DNA from: GCA-002708315 sp964460905
GTDB lineage: Bacteria > Bacteroidota > Bacteroidia > Bacteroidales > F082
Length of the DNA stretch: 14,363 nt
Assembly (NCBI GenBank): GCA_964460905.1
Contig: CAYWRM010000055.1
Location: forward strand, 1-14,363
Direction of reading: 5' to 3'
In this document: positions 13,712-14,363 of the stretch, piece after piece
Layout: the number at the start of each line of letters is the position of its first letter
How positions within the stretch are numbered: the stretch's first letter is position 1
Program-made: the position numbers and the translations under genes
The notes under the pieces: generated by a model
Database searches by the model: none
Told to the model about the DNA's origin: nothing
What the model saw: the letters and a program-made list of their open reading frames with translations, nothing else

Positions 13712-13738
13712 TCAATTACTTTAAACATATTTCTATGG

Positions 13739-13768
13739 AAAAGCCTGTCATAATTGATAGGCTTTTTT
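13739..13768 (+). terminator. Terminator of the cold-shock gene
   Basis: AAAAGCCTGTCA (13739-13750) pairs with TGATAGGCTTTT (13755-13766, one G-T pair) around a four-base TAAT loop, and ends in a T-run. It lies 28 bases after the stop codon. Confidence 0.88.
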
Positions 13769-13801
13769 ATTTGTGACAATAATTATAAATGTGTATAATG
13801 A

Positions 13802-14043
13802 GTAGACGGCTCCGCCAGAATCAACTGACAGAGTGCGCCTTTCACACTACTGTACATACAATTCTCGTATACAGCGGTTAGTTAAGTTGTGGATAGTGTC
13901 TTTTTATAAATATCAAGCGAAGCAACATATCCTTTTTTATTCAAGCGTTCCAATTTAATCGTAGAGCCAAGAATAGGGCTTTACGCAATAGCCCAGCCAC
14001 CCATTATTGATTTACTCCTCACATATGCCTGTCCATATTCAAG
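13802..14043 (-). mobile_element. 3' remnant of a group II intron, copy 2
   Basis: From about 13806 the sequence repeats the domain VI/V end of copy 1, with 35 identical bases at the start and then scattered substitutions. The domain V hairpin keeps CTGTATACGAGAATTGTATG, with compensating-looking changes. Similarity continues into the maturase end. Identity with copy 1 ends at CCGT on the 3' side, so the intron 3' end is close to 13802-13806. Both copies face the same way and are 2.55 kb apart. Confidence 0.7.
13882..14043 (-). pseudogene. Decayed maturase C-terminus, copy 2
   Basis: Read on the minus strand this gives EYGQAYVRSKSIMGGWAIA, an in-frame TAA (13981-13983), then SPILGSTIKLERLNKKGYVA and SLDIYKKTLSTT before a stop at 13882. 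It aligns with copy 1 (AYAWSRTRMGVWAVVQSPI...). The premature stop, replacing the Gln of VQSPI, and a TGA just upstream (about 14047) show that it is dead. Confidence 0.65.
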
Positions 14044-14363
14044 ACTTCATCGATTAAGGCTTTTCCACTTTCTCACGAACTTTTCCCGATGATGATAGAT
14101 ATAATATCTTTGCTTATTGTGTATGATGAACTAGTCACTAGAATATCAAAATAATACTGTAACAACCCCTACAAAGCATTATCTCCGTAAAATAGTACTT
14201 TGCCTTGTTTGAGGTGGAGCACCAATGTAATATATATGTTATTATTTTTTAAAATAAAAAGGCGAATACTTTTATTTCTTGGATAAACCGCTCCAACTTG
14301 TGCCACCAATACCGGAGCATACAGCCAGGTTGATGGATCATTTAAAGCTTGTCGTTAAAAAAA
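14044..14363. other. Right edge of the window, no certain gene
   Basis: A minus-strand open stretch at 14169-14354 encodes a plausible sequence (DPSTWLYAPVLVAQVGAVYP, later LHLKQGKVLFYGDNAL) but has no ATG and a stop just upstream at 14355-14357. It may be a gene fragment. Nothing else is recognised. Confidence 0.3.

Noticed and set aside
14169..14354. About 62 open codons on the minus strand at the window edge
   Set aside because: It has no start codon and a stop just upstream; no family is recognised.
1..14363. CRISPR array
   Set aside because: No regularly spaced repeat series was seen on either strand.

Overview
The window looks like chromosomal DNA of a low-GC member of the Bacteroidota. 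The evidence is indirect but consistent: a DUF3853-type DNA-binding protein, a phage_int_SAM-type tyrosine recombinase of the kind common in that phylum, a DUF1566 surface protein with a Bacteroidota-type N-terminus, several TAnnTTTG (-7 type) promoter motifs, AT-rich leaders with no clear Shine-Dalgarno, and cassette-like intergenic palindromes. I cannot name the species.

Region 1 (1-8755) is an integrated element of about 8.7 kb in the 3' end of a tRNA-Glu(TTC) gene. The tRNA enters the window already truncated at its 5' end. The last bases of the tRNA are repeated perfectly as an 18-bp direct repeat (37-54 and 8738-8755). Everything between is coded on the minus strand: a tyrosine recombinase next to the right end, a small unknown protein, a terminator, then a tight replication operon made of a DUF3853 helix-turn-helix protein, an SF3-like helicase and, overlapping the helicase by ATGA, a short polymerase of the family A superfamily. 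This polymerase resembles the transposon/virus TV-Pol group. After a large imperfect palindrome comes an HTH/coiled-coil protein. There is no relaxase, capsid or terminase gene. The element therefore looks like a self-replicating integrative element, a PolA-superfamily counterpart of the PolB-encoding pipolins. The left third is accessory: a degenerate stretch with an N-terminal shard of a type I methyltransferase (hsdM), and a secreted DUF1566 protein whose last 26-odd codons carry the pattern of a diversity-generating-retroelement variable repeat, although no reverse transcriptase or template repeat lies in the window.

Region 2 (8756-11254) is plus-strand and cassette-like: a TIR-like/deoxyribosyltransferase-fold protein (possible defence effector) and a TolB-like beta-propeller lipoprotein. 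Each is preceded about 20 bases upstream by a GTTGTA...GC motif, and they are separated by a 132-bp imperfect palindrome that resembles a cassette recombination site.

Region 3 (11255-14363) holds two decayed 3' ends of related group II introns in the same orientation (about 11255-11550 and 13802-14043). Between them lie a flavin reductase-like gene, a small DUF5808 membrane protein and a cold-shock protein with its own promoter motif and terminator. The rest is intergenic sequence with few recognisable signals.
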